Shown: positions 29,327 to 38,796 of the stretch, in pieces
How the letters are laid out: each line of letters starts with the position of its first letter
Numbering within the stretch: position 1 is the first letter of the stretch
Source: Enterococcus innesii
GTDB taxonomy: Bacteria > Bacillota > Bacilli > Lactobacillales > Enterococcaceae
Length of the DNA stretch: 64,000 bases
Reading direction: 5' to 3'
Assembly (NCBI GenBank): GCA_018982785.1
Contig: JAHHEN010000001.1
Location: 558,001 to 622,000, forward strand
The notes under the pieces: generated by a model
What the model was told of the DNA's origin: nothing
The model's database searches: none
Seen by the model: the letters and a program-made list of their open reading frames with translations, nothing else
Translations under genes and position numbers: made by a program

Positions 29327-30735
29327 GATTGATCCCCTCTCAAGTATGCTTTGACGTCTTCTTCGATTGGATCATAAAAATCTGGCTGCACACCGATGTA
29401 TTTGCATGCTTCGTACAAGATCGGCACCACATTTTTTCTGACCGCCGCAACGTGATGAATATAAGGGCCCTCAACGAGTTTGAATTCCAAGCGATTCAAA
29501 TTCGCAAATTCCAGATAGAGATAGGTCCCTTGATTGTATGGTCCATCAATCCCTTTACCAGTGCCCATCAGCAGTGAGTACTCGCCGTTGTCCCCATCAA
29601 AGCGACACAGCGTATACTCGTCTTTGATTGCCCGAAAAGCGACTGATCCTGGATAGTCAAAAACAAAATGTCGTTGCGGCAAGATCGGTTTGGTCTCTGC
29701 GGTGGAATAAGCAAAAACCCCTAAGTGCTGCAGCAATTCGCCATTCTCGTTTTCTGGATGGCGGCAGTTGACATCCGCAAAGATTGCTCGGTGTTCCCCC
29801 AACGAAGCGGCTTCGACCAACAGTTCCGAGATCGCCCCATGGACATCCGTCTCACAGACAAAAGGTAAGCCTTCTTCTTGTAACAGCGACAAGGAGGCAT
29901 ACGGTAAAATACCGATTTCGTCTTGTAAGGCCGTCCAACACTGGATGACCCCTGCATTGCAGCCGTAGCTTTCACATAAGTTTTGCAAAGCCACTTTAAG
30001 GGCTGCCACCATCTCCAAATCTCTCACCGAAATTTGGACTTCCGTATTGGTTTCAAAATAATCAATGACTGCTTGCAATTTATCTGGCTGCTGTTCTTTG
30101 ACTTTCTTGATTTCCTGCACCACTTCTTGGATCGGTACTGGTGATAGCGAAATATTGAAACGCTCCAATAGTTCGCCTTCGTTGCAGATCACGGTCCAAA
30201 AATCAAAGGGGCGCGGGCCAACTTGCAAGATTCGTGTTTGTTTGAAGGTCTTGACGACATTGCAGACTTTGATAAAGTCTTGCAAGCCGCGGGCAAATTC
30301 CGGTGAATCAATATCAGAATTTTTGACATAGGTGAAGGGTACCTTGAAACGGCGTAAGACTTTCCCGATAGCGAAAAGACCGCATTGCGTATCCCGCAAA
30401 CGTGAACCGTCAGCGGCTGGTGTCTCGTCTTTGGGTCCCCATAGTAAGACGGGAACATCTAGTTTTTTGGCTAAACGAGCGCAGGCATATTCCGTACCAA
30501 AGTTTTCATTGGCTAGAAAAAGACCGTCGATCTTTGCTGCTTTGAATTTTTCGGCGATTTTTTCAACCCCTTCATCATCGTATAGTAAGCCGTCTTCATT
30601 GATATCTAAAATATCTACATAATCAATGGCGAGTTCGTCCATTTTTTGTCGTGTCAGATTGGCGTACTCAATGGCTGCTTCTGCACTAAACAAATTTCTT
30701 CTAGTCGGGGCGAACCCGATGGTTACTTTATCCAT
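29317..30735 (-). CDS. Sugar isomerase of the L-fucose/L-arabinose isomerase fold
   Basis: Probable aldose-ketose isomerase of 472 residues. Features are the N-terminal GFAPTRRNLFSAEAA, the central IQCWTALQDEIGILPYASL, the acidic CETDVHGAISELL and late EGPYIHHVA, matching the metal-site pattern of fucose/arabinose isomerases. It is second in an operon with PTS EIIB, split transketolase and FGGY kinase, so it likely makes the ketose that is phosphorylated next. D-apiose is the proposed substrate by context; the fold alone does not decide this. Confidence 0.78.
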   Translation of the reverse strand: MDKVTIGFAPTRRNLFSAEAAIEYANLTRQKMDELAIDYVDILDINEDGLLYDDEGVEKIAEKFKAAKIDGLFLANENFGTEYACARLAKKLDVPVLLWGPKDETPAADGSRLRDTQCGLFAIGKVLRRFKVPFTYVKNSDIDSPEFARGLQDFIKVCNVVKTFKQTRILQVGPRPFDFWTVICNEGELLERFNISLSPVPIQEVVQEIKKVKEQQPDKLQAVIDYFETNTEVQISVRDLEMVAALKVALQNLCESYGCNAGVIQCWTALQDEIGILPYASLSLLQEEGLPFVCETDVHGAISELLVEAASLGEHRAIFADVNCRHPENENGELLQHLGVFAYSTAETKPILPQRHFVFDYPGSVAFRAIKDEYTLCRFDGDNGEYSLLMGTGKGIDGPYNQGTYLYLEFANLNRLEFKLVEGPYIHHVAAVRKNVVPILYEACKYIGVQPDFYDPIEEDVKAYLRGDQSWK

Positions 30736-30761
30736 AAAACCACCCTTTGCGTTTTAGTATA

Positions 30762-30771
30762 TTTAGCTAAA
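30762..30771. promoter_or_regulatory. Candidate LacI-family operator at the EIIB-isomerase junction
   Basis: TTTAGCTAAA is a perfect palindrome (extending to ATTTAGCTAAAT, 30761-30772) overlapping the EIIB stop codon. A near copy, TTTAGATAAA, lies in the operon promoter at 31131-31140. Two sites about 370 bp apart could allow looping. Confidence 0.4.
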
Positions 30772-31054
30772 TTTTTATTTCTTCGATGATTCGTGTTACA
30801 TTTTTGCTCAGAAATTCCTCATCCGTCAGTAAAACGATTTTTTTATCAGGAAAGGCTGTGGCGACTTTCGCTTGATTGAAGCGGGTTTGAGGAGCTAAAA
30901 TCAAAAAATCATAGTCATTCCCCACCATAAATATTTCTGAAAAAGGCGCGGAATTGACTTGGTAATGCTGATCATCCGCTAGTTGTTCTTTGAGCGCTTT
31001 GACGAGCAGTGCGCTGGAGAGCCCAGTGGCACAAAAGAGACCGATCTGTGTCAT
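30767..31054 (-). CDS. PTS EIIB, lactose/cellobiose family
   Basis: Cytosolic phosphocarrier of 95 residues. The phospho-accepting Cys8 sits in IGLFCATGLSSALLV, as in CelA-type EIIB proteins. It starts the operon and presumably worked with the EIIC at its far end (22766-23910). No EIIA is present, so one must be supplied from elsewhere. The ATG follows GAGGAAG. Confidence 0.85.
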   Translation of the reverse strand: MTQIGLFCATGLSSALLVKALKEQLADDQHYQVNSAPFSEIFMVGNDYDFLILAPQTRFNQAKVATAFPDKKIVLLTDEEFLSKNVTRIIEEIKI

Positions 31055-31098
31055 CTATTCACTTCCTCAAAATGTAATCCCTTACTTTTTACACCTTA

Positions 31099-31140
31099 AA
31101 TATAGCACAAGCTAAATATTTTGCAATAGTTTTAGATAAA
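31099..31140 (-). promoter_or_regulatory. Promoter and operator region of the apiose-like operon
   Basis: On the minus strand TTGCAA (31121-31126) and TATATT (31099-31104, with an upstream TG) are 16 bp apart. TTTAGATAAA at 31131-31140 touches the -35 side, and GCTAAATATT at 31111-31120 lies between the boxes. These fit LacI-type repression. Confidence 0.55.
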
Positions 31141-31160
31141 TATTTTTGTTTAATAACTAA

Positions 31161-31197
31161 AAAAGGACAAAACGCTTGCTAAACGTTTTGTCCTTTT
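31161..31197 (-). terminator. Terminator of the LacI-family gene
   Basis: AAAAGGACAAAACG and CGTTTTGTCCTTTT make a 14-bp stem with a 9-base loop just after the regulator stop codon, followed by T on the minus strand. Confidence 0.9.
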
Positions 31198-31210
31198 TCT
31201 TATTTTTATC

Positions 31211-32218
31211 TTAATTGATGCTTTCACGTTCGACGATCGTCGTGGCGACCAGCATTTTCAGATGGTTTTCATCTTCATTGGTGATTTTCTCGATCAAGCG
31301 TCGCACAGCTTGGCGACCAAGGTACACTTTATCTACTTTGACGGTGGTCAGTGGTGGGTTGCAAAATTCCGCCAAAGGAATATCATCGAACCCAACGATG
31401 GTCAACGGATGATCGGGAAACACTTCGCGAATGGCTTTCATGGCACCGATGGCGATATTGTCATTGACCGCAAAAAAGGCGCTTGGTAACGGTCGCTGAT
31501 CGTCACGCAAGGATTCCAAATAGACCTTCATATCTTGATAGGAACCCTCCAGGGTAGGTTCTACTAAGGCTTCCGTCTCTTCATAATGGATCAGATCATG
31601 CTCTTGGATCGCTTGGACGAACCCTTGCTTACGTTCACGGAAGTTGTTGATTTGAAAGGTAGAATTGATGATACCGATGTCACGGTGGCCTTTTTCGATC
31701 ATCTTTTCAACGATCTCATAGGCACTGTCACGATTATTAATGGCGACAAAATCAAAGTCCTGCGAATTAAATACCGTATCTAAAATCACTAACGGTACTT
31801 CCAAATGGCGAAAGACTGCTAAATCTTGTTTTTCCAATTCCGTTCCTAACAATAGCAAACCATCTACTAATTCTGGGCGGATCTTTTCGATCGGATCTTC
31901 CTCTGGCGCCAATGTGATATGGGAAATGACCAGTTCATAGCCTAACGCACTGCACTCCATTTCGATTCCTCGGATCAATTCAGAAAAGAAAGGCGTATCC
32001 CCTACGACATTTCCTTGTTTGTTCATTATGACAAATTTGATTTTTTGACTTTCCGTTTTTTTAATTTCTCGCTGATCAAAATACCCCATCTCACGAGCGA
32101 TCTTCAAGATCGCTTGCCGTTTTTGTTCACTGATCCCCTTACGATTGTTGATCGCATTAGAGACTGTTCCGCTGGAAACGCCAGCTTTTCGGGCAATATC
32201 AGAGATCACAACTTTCAT
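31211..32218 (-). CDS. LacI-family transcriptional regulator
   Basis: Sugar-responsive repressor of 335 residues. The N-terminal HTH reads ISDIARKAGVSSGTVSNAIN, followed by the periplasmic-binding-like effector domain with DGLLLLGTE, VPLVILDTVF and TIVGFDDIPLA. It is transcribed toward the sugar operon and ends at its own terminator, with candidate operators just beyond. Its likely targets are the EIIB-to-EIIC genes downstream. The inducing sugar is unknown. Confidence 0.9.
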   Translation of the reverse strand: MKVVISDIARKAGVSSGTVSNAINNRKGISEQKRQAILKIAREMGYFDQREIKKTESQKIKFVIMNKQGNVVGDTPFFSELIRGIEMECSALGYELVISHITLAPEEDPIEKIRPELVDGLLLLGTELEKQDLAVFRHLEVPLVILDTVFNSQDFDFVAINNRDSAYEIVEKMIEKGHRDIGIINSTFQINNFRERKQGFVQAIQEHDLIHYEETEALVEPTLEGSYQDMKVYLESLRDDQRPLPSAFFAVNDNIAIGAMKAIREVFPDHPLTIVGFDDIPLAEFCNPPLTTVKVDKVYLGRQAVRRLIEKITNEDENHLKMLVATTIVERESIN

Positions 32219-32287
32219 TTGCTCACCGCTTTCTGCTTCTCATTCTGTTAAAAGTATAGCAAAAGAATTGTTTTTTTACTACCAAAA

Positions 32288-32326
32288 AAGCTAAAACAAA
32301 CTAAAAATTTTAGTTTGTTTTAGCTT
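32288..32326 (-). terminator. Perfect 39-bp palindromic terminator of the pullulanase operon
   Basis: Two exact 19-base arms (left from AAGCTAAAACAAAC) flank a single central base. The minus strand continues into TTTTTT. It ends the solute-binding protein to pulA transcript upstream of the lacI gene. Confidence 0.88.
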
Positions 32327-32335
32327 CTACTTTGA

Positions 32336-34356
32336 TTAGTTACTTTGTTCCGCCAAAATGCAGAAAGACAATGGATCGAGGGTTATCCCTGACGCTGCTA
32401 CGCCACGAGAAGTGATCCCAGCTCCTTTGGGGTCAGCAACGATGTGCCAAGAAGCATTTTCTGTTGTCGTCGGTAAGTCAAAGGACCAGCTTTCTTCCGT
32501 GCTGTTGAGTATAACGAACAAAGAACGCCATGGATGCTGTTTGTCACGATTGGGTACTTGATACGCCAAGCGATTTTCATCCTTTGTCTCATAAAAGACC
32601 ATGCTTTCAGCCGTTTGGGTCGTGGCATCTCTCAATGGTGCATAGGACTGCCGCAATGCCCACAAGCCCCGATACAGCTCGCGCAATTCTTTGAAGGTTT
32701 TGGCACGTGCCCAATCCAGCTGATTGACTGCCAGTGGCGAACGGAAGGAATTTTCATCGCCTTCTTTGGTACGGCCAAATTCTTCCCCTGCTTGGGTCAG
32801 CACTGCTCCTTGGCTAGTAAACAAAATGGCTGCTGCTAGTTTGTTGCGGGCTAAAAGCTCAGGATCAAACTCATAATTTCTTTCCTTCGCTGAAGCCTGC
32901 ATGGTTGCCACCAGTTTGTCCCATAAGGTCAAATTATCATGGACTGACGCATAGGCGATCACTTGGCGGGGCGATTTTGCCCAGCGCTCGGCGCCTTCTT
33001 GCCCAGCAACTTTTGTATTTCCTTGAATCGCCGTTGCCAAATTTGCCGCATAAAAGGTTTGCTTGACTTGCGGTTGACCATTCATTCCTTGAATAAACGC
33101 GCCGTCTGTTTCTTCAAAGACATCGCCTTTGATACTGTCTCTTAAATCATTGCTAAAAACCGCAACGCCTTCTGACAGGGCCCAAACATTGCTTTTATTG
33201 GCTGGGATATTCGGCTGAATGATTTGATTACTACCGGCATCCCATGGCTCGCCGTATAAGATCACATGACTGAAGCCGGCATCATCTAGGCGTTGCCGCA
33301 ACTGGTTCATGGTTTCCACATCGATCAAGCCCATCAAATCAAAACGAAAGCCGTCGATTTTGTATTCTTGCGCCCAATATAAAACTGAATCAATGATAAA
33401 TTTACGCATCATTTTCCGTTCAGAAGCCACTTCATTGCCGCAAGCAGAACCGTCCGCAAAATTCCCTGCATCATCTTGACGGTAGTAATAATCAGGCACC
33501 GTCAAATTAAACCATGATTCTTCCGTGATCGCAGTGTGATTAAAGACCACATCCATCACAACGCCGATGGCTTCTTCGTGCAGCGATTGGATCATTTGCT
33601 TGCATTCACGAATCCGCGCCTTGGGATCACTAGGATCAGAAGCGTATCGTCCTTCAGGTACATTGTAATTTTTCGGATCATAGCCCCAGTTGTAGGCAGA
33701 CGAAGTTTCATCATTGTCAAAATCGAAGATCGGCAGCAGATGAACATAATTGATCCCCAGCTCTTTTAAATAGGCTATGCCAGTTGGTTGACTTTCATCT
33801 CCCACCAGATGGGTCTTTTTTTCAGTGAAGGCTAAATATTTTCCGCGATTTTCTGGTGAAATCCCGCTGTTTTCGGCGCCACTGAAATCTTCGACATGTA
33901 ATTCCCAAATATAGGCATCTGTGATCGACTGCTGACCGACGCCGTGACTTTCCTGCCAACCTTCAGGATCTGTTTCCTTTAAATCAATGATCGCACCGCG
34001 GTTTCCGTTGATCCCTACTGCCTTGGCATAAAGATCCACCGCTTCGATTTTCTGCCCATCTCGTTGAAACTCAAAGGTATAAAACAGCTCCTTGACGTTT
34101 TCTTCCGTCGTGATTTGCCAACAGTTGTCTTCTTGAACCATTGGCAGTGTCAGCAGACGATCGTCAGACCCAGCGACACCGCTTTGATAAAGCAATACTG
34201 AAACGGCCTCTGCCTCTGGTGACCAGCATTTGAACGTGGTTTGCTGTCCTTGAAAAGTCACACCAAGATCAGTCCCGTGATACGTATGTTCTTCTAAAAA
34301 ACCGATCCTGCGATCGATCGCAATCTTTTTTCTCCATACTGCGTGTTTTGTCCCAT
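32336..34356 (-). CDS. pulA: Type I pullulanase, likely one-base frameshift near the start
   Basis: Cytosolic debranching enzyme that cuts alpha-1,6 links in branched maltodextrins. The main frame from 34261 down lacks a good start, but its coding resemblance continues upstream (EEHTYHGTDLGVTFQ). GGAGGAATTTTGATG at 34356 opens MGQNTQYGEKR and leaves frame at a run of six T (34326-34331); one extra base reads ...GEKKIAIDRRIGFLEEHTYHGTDLG.... The result is about 673 residues. GH13 motifs are present: DVVFNHT, GFRFDLMGL, VILYGEPWD and ASVHDNLTLWDK. It lacks a signal peptide and is last in an oligosaccharide ABC-importer operon. Confidence 0.85.
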
Positions 34357-34396
34357 CAAAATTCCTCCATTCAACGTTGCTAACTATAAAACCCAG

Positions 34397-35035
34397 TTAC
34401 TTTTCTGCTATTTCTACCTTCTCATATTTCTTGAAAATTGCCAACAATAACTGACAGCGTACATACAAAAAACAGCTAAGACCAAAAAAGCAGGCAATGT
34501 ACATACTGAAAACCAGCGCATAGGGTGAAAGAAGCATGATGACAATAGGGGCTGCAGTCAGAAGATGAAGACTAAGTATTTTAAAAGGGTGCTTTGCGGC
34601 GACTTTGATGCTGTTCAAAAGGATCGTTTTGATTCCGCTATCGTAACGTGCGAGTAAGAAAAACGAAACTTGGAAAAACTGAAGCCACATGAACGTACAA
34701 ATTACTAAGCCTACGGTAAAAAGATCAGGCGTCCCTTTTAGTTGGAAATAATACAACCAATCAGCAGTCAAGAGCCACAAAGAAAAAAGTAGACTAAGCC
34801 AGATAAGAGTGCTTTTTCGAAAGCTTTGACAAAAGGTCGACCAAAACTGCTGAACAACAGCCGGTGCTTTTTCTTCTATCAGGTCAGTCGCCACTTTTGA
34901 GCCCGCAGTGATGGCTGCGCCGATCGTGAAGAGCGGCAAACTAAAAAACAAGAGTAGTACATTCAATAAGAGCAACTGGCTGAATTTCCAAGCGATTCGT
35001 GCGAAGAAGTTTTCTGAATGAAAAAAGTGTATCAT
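34397..35035 (-). CDS. DUF624 (YesL-like) membrane protein
   Basis: Membrane protein of 212 residues with about five hydrophobic helices and the DUF624 opening segment FFARIAWKFSQLLLLNVL. Members lie in ABC oligosaccharide importer operons of Firmicutes but have no proven function. It is seven bases after the permease gene and 40 bp before pulA. Confidence 0.83.
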   Translation of the reverse strand: MIHFFHSENFFARIAWKFSQLLLLNVLLLFFSLPLFTIGAAITAGSKVATDLIEEKAPAVVQQFWSTFCQSFRKSTLIWLSLLFSLWLLTADWLYYFQLKGTPDLFTVGLVICTFMWLQFFQVSFFLLARYDSGIKTILLNSIKVAAKHPFKILSLHLLTAAPIVIMLLSPYALVFSMYIACFFGLSCFLYVRCQLLLAIFKKYEKVEIAEK

Positions 35036-35041
35036 GTGGGT

Positions 35042-35928
35042 TTACTCCTTTACTGATCCGACAACGATTCCTTGAACGAAGTATTTTTGTAGAAGCGGAT
35101 AAATAATCAATAACGGCACCACTGCCACCACGATCTTCGCTGCATTCAAGTTTCGATCAGAGACCGCTAGTAGACTTTGTAGCTGCTCGGAAGTCAAATT
35201 TCCGGCTTGTTGCATTGTTTCAGCAATGTTGACTGATAGTGTTTGGATATAGGTCATTAAAGGATAGTTTTCAGTCTTGGTCATATAGATTAGTCCACTG
35301 AAAAAATCATTCCAACTGCCGACAATACTGAATAGAGAAACGGTTGCCAAACACGGCAATGACATTGGGATATAGATTCGTCCCAAAATCTGCAGTGGGT
35401 TGGCCCCATCGATCCGAGCAGATTCTTCCAATGATTTGGGGATTCCCCGAAAGAAATTCATCACCAAGATCACACTGCCGATAGGGACCGCACTAGGTAA
35501 AATCAGGGACCAAATCGTATTCAATAACCCTAGATTGCGAACGACTAAATACGTTGGGATCATGCCGCCGCTGAATAGCATAGCAAAAACCATCACGCCC
35601 ATGAATAATTTTCTCGTTCGAAATACTTTTTTGATTTAGACAGCGGGTAAGCCATCGTTACGATCATCAAGAGGTTCAACAGCAACGAAACGATCACACG
35701 AATGACCGAGATCCCAAAAGAACGCCAAAACTGCTGATCGCTCATGATGCGCTCATAAGCCGCTAAGGTCAGATCCACTGGCCATAGCCCCACAGCATTT
35801 GCCGCGACCGCACTGCTGCTGCTTAAAGAAAGTGCCACGACATTCAACATCGGTACTAAACAAGAAAGAGCCAAAACAATGACGATCAAATAAATTACTG
35901 CATGCCGTATACTAAATTTTTCTTTCAT
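35042..35928 (-). CDS. ABC sugar permease, LplC/YesQ-like, one-base frameshift
   Basis: Second membrane subunit of a carbohydrate importer. The first frame (MKEKFSIRHAVIYLIVIV...) runs to YPLSKSKKYF and then reads ERENYSWA to a stop. Adding one C at 35620 (TTCGAACG to TTCCGAACG on the minus strand) gives KYFRTRKLFMGVMVFAMLFSGGMIP and a 295-residue protein. The EAA-loop follows (SLEESARIDGANPLQIL). No ATPase gene is in the operon; such systems usually share an MsmX-type ATPase. Confidence 0.84.
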
Positions 35929-35944
35929 CTCTTTTTTCCTTTCC

Positions 35945-36877
35945 TTAAAACATCACTCTGTCAGTCTTCTTCTCCGCAATTTTGTTGGAAGACCAAATCA
36001 AGAATAGACCGATCACCGATTTGACCAGACCAACGGCAGTCCCTAAGCTGTAGTCTCTACCGATCAGACCGATTCGGTAGACATAGGTATCGATAATATC
36101 ACCGCTTTGATACACAACCGGAGAATACAGGTTATAAATTTGGTCGAAGCCGGCATTCAAGATATTAGGCAGCGACAAAATCGTCATCAGCAAAATAAAA
36201 GGCATCATCCCCGGCAGGGTTACGTGCCAGACTTTTTTTGACCAAGAAGCACCATCCATCGTTGCTGCTTCATATAATCCCGGATCAATCGAGGTAATGG
36301 CAGCAAGGTACACGATTGAACTGTAACCAAAACTTTTCCAAACATCGGTCCCGATCAGCAAACGAGGAAACAGCTGATTACTACCCAAAAAGTTTAATGG
36401 TTCTACACCAAAGTTTTGTAAAATCTGATTCACCGTTCCATCAAGACTGAATAAATTGACCACTACTGAAGCCAATATGACCCATGAAAGAAAATGGGGC
36501 AAATATACGATGGTCTGAATGGAGCGTTTCATCCACTTTACACGCACTTCATTTAATAGAATCGCAAAAAGAATCGGTACGATCGTATTAAAGATAATTT
36601 TCCAAAAAGCGATAAAAATCGTGTTTTTAGTTACTAAGAAAATATCCGGTAAACTGAACAGGTAGCGAAAGTGCTCGAATCCTACAAATTCAGAACCCAA
36701 TACACCTTTCGCTGGCACATAATCTTGAAATGCCATCAACAACCCAAACATAGGACCATAAGAAAAAATCAAAATAAAAATGATGCCTGGTAAAATCATC
36801 CCTAAAAAGAAAAGCTGGTCTCGAGAAAACCACTTTTTCTTTTCTTTTTTGCTTTCTTTTTCAACAGAAAGTTCCAT
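35945..36877 (-). CDS. ABC sugar permease, LplB/YesP-like
   Basis: First membrane subunit of the oligosaccharide importer, 310 residues, six predicted helices, with EAATMDGASWSKKVWHVTLP as the ATPase-coupling loop. It lies 16 bp before its partner permease and 148 bp after the solute-binding protein gene, with an intercistronic hairpin between. Confidence 0.88.
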   Translation of the reverse strand: MELSVEKESKKEKKKWFSRDQLFFLGMILPGIIFILIFSYGPMFGLLMAFQDYVPAKGVLGSEFVGFEHFRYLFSLPDIFLVTKNTIFIAFWKIIFNTIVPILFAILLNEVRVKWMKRSIQTIVYLPHFLSWVILASVVVNLFSLDGTVNQILQNFGVEPLNFLGSNQLFPRLLIGTDVWKSFGYSSIVYLAAITSIDPGLYEAATMDGASWSKKVWHVTLPGMMPFILLMTILSLPNILNAGFDQIYNLYSPVVYQSGDIIDTYVYRIGLIGRDYSLGTAVGLVKSVIGLFLIWSSNKIAEKKTDRVMF

Positions 36878-36928
36878 TTACTTACTCCTCCATAAAGTTT
36901 TTGCCTCACCAGCCGCTTGATGAAAAAA

Positions 36929-36994
36929 TTCGAACAAAGAAAAGGCACCTGCAGTCGATTTTCCTGCATACAACCTTGCTTTTCTTTGTTCGAA
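36929..36994 (-). terminator. Intercistronic hairpin after the solute-binding protein gene
   Basis: TTCGAACAAAGAAAAG (36929-36944) and CTTTTCTTTGTTCGAA (36979-36994) are exact 16-base arms with a 34-base loop. The minus strand continues ATTTTTTC. A partial terminator here would give more binding protein than permease. Confidence 0.75.
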
Positions 36995-37025
36995 AGTCGA
37001 GTGTCAGAACCGCTGGAGTGGCCGC

Positions 37026-38696
37026 TTAATTATCTGCTCGCTGATCTACTACTTCTTGCATTTCTTCAAGTATGGCTGTCCCACCTTGGCTATTCCAGGT
37101 TTCCACGTAGGTGTCGAAATTCTCCAGGGGTTCTTCTCCAGTGATAAACTTAATGAAGGTCTCTTCCTCCAGTTTCCCTACTTGTGCGCCGTTTCGTTCA
37201 TTGGCTTTGATCGAATCAAAACGCGGTGGTTTCACTTCATTCAAGCGTCCTTGCTCTCTGATACCGCCCATCACATTATTGACGGCTAAATAGCGAGAGG
37301 CATAGCGGGTCCAGTCCACCGGATCAGTTTCTTCAGGGCTATCCAGATATTGCTTGATTTTTTCGGCATTTTCTTTGATGAAGAAGTTAGAGATATCATC
37401 GATAGATGTTTCGCCAACCGCCGCCTTGGAAGCTTCTACTGCATCATCAATCTCACTATAGGCTTTTAAGAAAACAACATTCCATGGACGAACCGTCCCA
37501 TCGACATCCACTTTCGCATAGTCATAAATTTCCGGAAACTCGGTTTCAATATCCTCCGAGTTGGCAACTTCACCATAAATCAGATTGATCATCTCCATGA
37601 TTTTTTCCGGCTCAGAAAAACCTTTGCGCACCACGATGTATTGCCCAGTGCCGCGGTTAGCCACGGCATTGACCCCTCCATCGCCGTTAGCATTTTCAAG
37701 GGCATAAGGAACAAATTCAGCATTTGGATCATTTTGTTTAGCTTGTACTAAGCCCCAGTCAGGCATGTGCCAAGGACCAAAAGCGATCCCCGTCTCTCCA
37801 TTAACCATCATGGCATGGATATCGTCATACGTCCGGGTACCAAATTGCGGATCCATGAATCCTTCATCTTGCCAGTCCTTCAGCAGCGTTAGTGCTTCTT
37901 TCATTTCTGGCGTATTGGAGCCATAAAACATCTGCCCGTTCTCATCTTGAAGATACGATTTTGGGTAGGCCCCAAACGCATTCATGATGGCTGTTCCGGT
38001 ATATGCCGTGCCCCCATGATTTGGCGAAGACAACCAGAAGGCCAATGGCAAACCAACCGCTTTTCCGGTATTGGCTAAATCATTTTCTTGAAAAGCAATC
38101 GCTGTTTCCTTCAACTCATCCAAAGTGATTGAGCGATTGCCATCTTTATCCAGTTCAATACCCAACTCATCTAGCCAGTCTTGGCGCAACCAGACAAGAT
38201 TGGGCCCGAAGTCATCGCTAGTAGATGGAATCGCCATCAAGCGATCATCAAACGTGGCTGCTTCTAACTGAATCCCATCAAACGAATCATAGATGTCTTT
38301 TAGAAAATCGTCGGCATGCTCCTCAAATACTTCGGTCAAGTCTTCCACTAAATCATTGTTAACTAATTCTTCCAATTCATCTCTTGATCCGACAATCATC
38401 GTATCCGGTAGTTCCCCTGAAGCGATCGCTAGCGATACTTGACGATCATAGTCTTCCCCATGGGCTTCAAAGGCACTCTCCAGCTCGATGCCCAAGCGTT
38501 CTTGAATCAATCGAGTATATGCGTTATTGCTGTAAGAATCCCCCTCAGGTAGTTTCGAGTTCGGTGCGGTCTGGCGTCCGATCGTAATCACGGTATCCCC
38601 ATTTTCATTGGTCTTTGCTTCTTCTGAACTGCATCCTGTCATAATAAGTACTGAAGCAACTGCTGTTAACATTGCTGTCCCCCGCCTAAATTTCAT
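37026..38696 (-). CDS. Extracellular oligosaccharide-binding lipoprotein
   Basis: Solute-binding protein of the importer, anchored outside the membrane. The ATG at 38696 follows AGGAGGAAAACA and gives MKFRRGTAMLTAVASVLIMTGCSS, a lipoprotein signal with lipobox MTGC. About 556 residues; the family is the LplA/YtcQ-type large binding proteins of YesOPQ/LplABC systems. It is the first gene of the operon, divergent from a YesN/YesM two-component pair. The ligand is probably an alpha-glucan oligosaccharide because a pullulanase closes the operon. Confidence 0.87.
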   Translation of the reverse strand: MKFRRGTAMLTAVASVLIMTGCSSEEAKTNENGDTVITIGRQTAPNSKLPEGDSYSNNAYTRLIQERLGIELESAFEAHGEDYDRQVSLAIASGELPDTMIVGSRDELEELVNNDLVEDLTEVFEEHADDFLKDIYDSFDGIQLEAATFDDRLMAIPSTSDDFGPNLVWLRQDWLDELGIELDKDGNRSITLDELKETAIAFQENDLANTGKAVGLPLAFWLSSPNHGGTAYTGTAIMNAFGAYPKSYLQDENGQMFYGSNTPEMKEALTLLKDWQDEGFMDPQFGTRTYDDIHAMMVNGETGIAFGPWHMPDWGLVQAKQNDPNAEFVPYALENANGDGGVNAVANRGTGQYIVVRKGFSEPEKIMEMINLIYGEVANSEDIETEFPEIYDYAKVDVDGTVRPWNVVFLKAYSEIDDAVEASKAAVGETSIDDISNFFIKENAEKIKQYLDSPEETDPVDWTRYASRYLAVNNVMGGIREQGRLNEVKPPRFDSIKANERNGAQVGKLEEETFIKFITGEEPLENFDTYVETWNSQGGTAILEEMQEVVDQRADN

Positions 38697-38728
38697 TGTT
38701 TTCCTCCTCAAACTTTTTTGATATCCTT

Positions 38729-38783
38729 ATTATACGCAATCGCTTCCATAGAAAATATAGCACTTTTTTCAGATTCATAGCAC
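38729..38783 (-). promoter_or_regulatory. Promoter of the importer operon with paired direct repeats
   Basis: On the minus strand a perfect TATAAT (38729-38734) lacks a -35 box. Two copies of GTGCTAT lie at 38757-38763 and 38777-38783, exactly 20 bp apart, with the nearer overlapping the -35 position. This is the layout expected for an AraC-type activator such as the divergent YesN-like regulator. Confidence 0.6.
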
Positions 38784-38796
38784 GATTTCCAGAAAA

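Noticed and set aside
31099-31110. Shared GTGCTAT motif between the sugar operon promoter and the YesN-regulated promoter
   Set aside because: At the EIIB promoter it is single and overlaps the -10 box, so it is probably coincidence.
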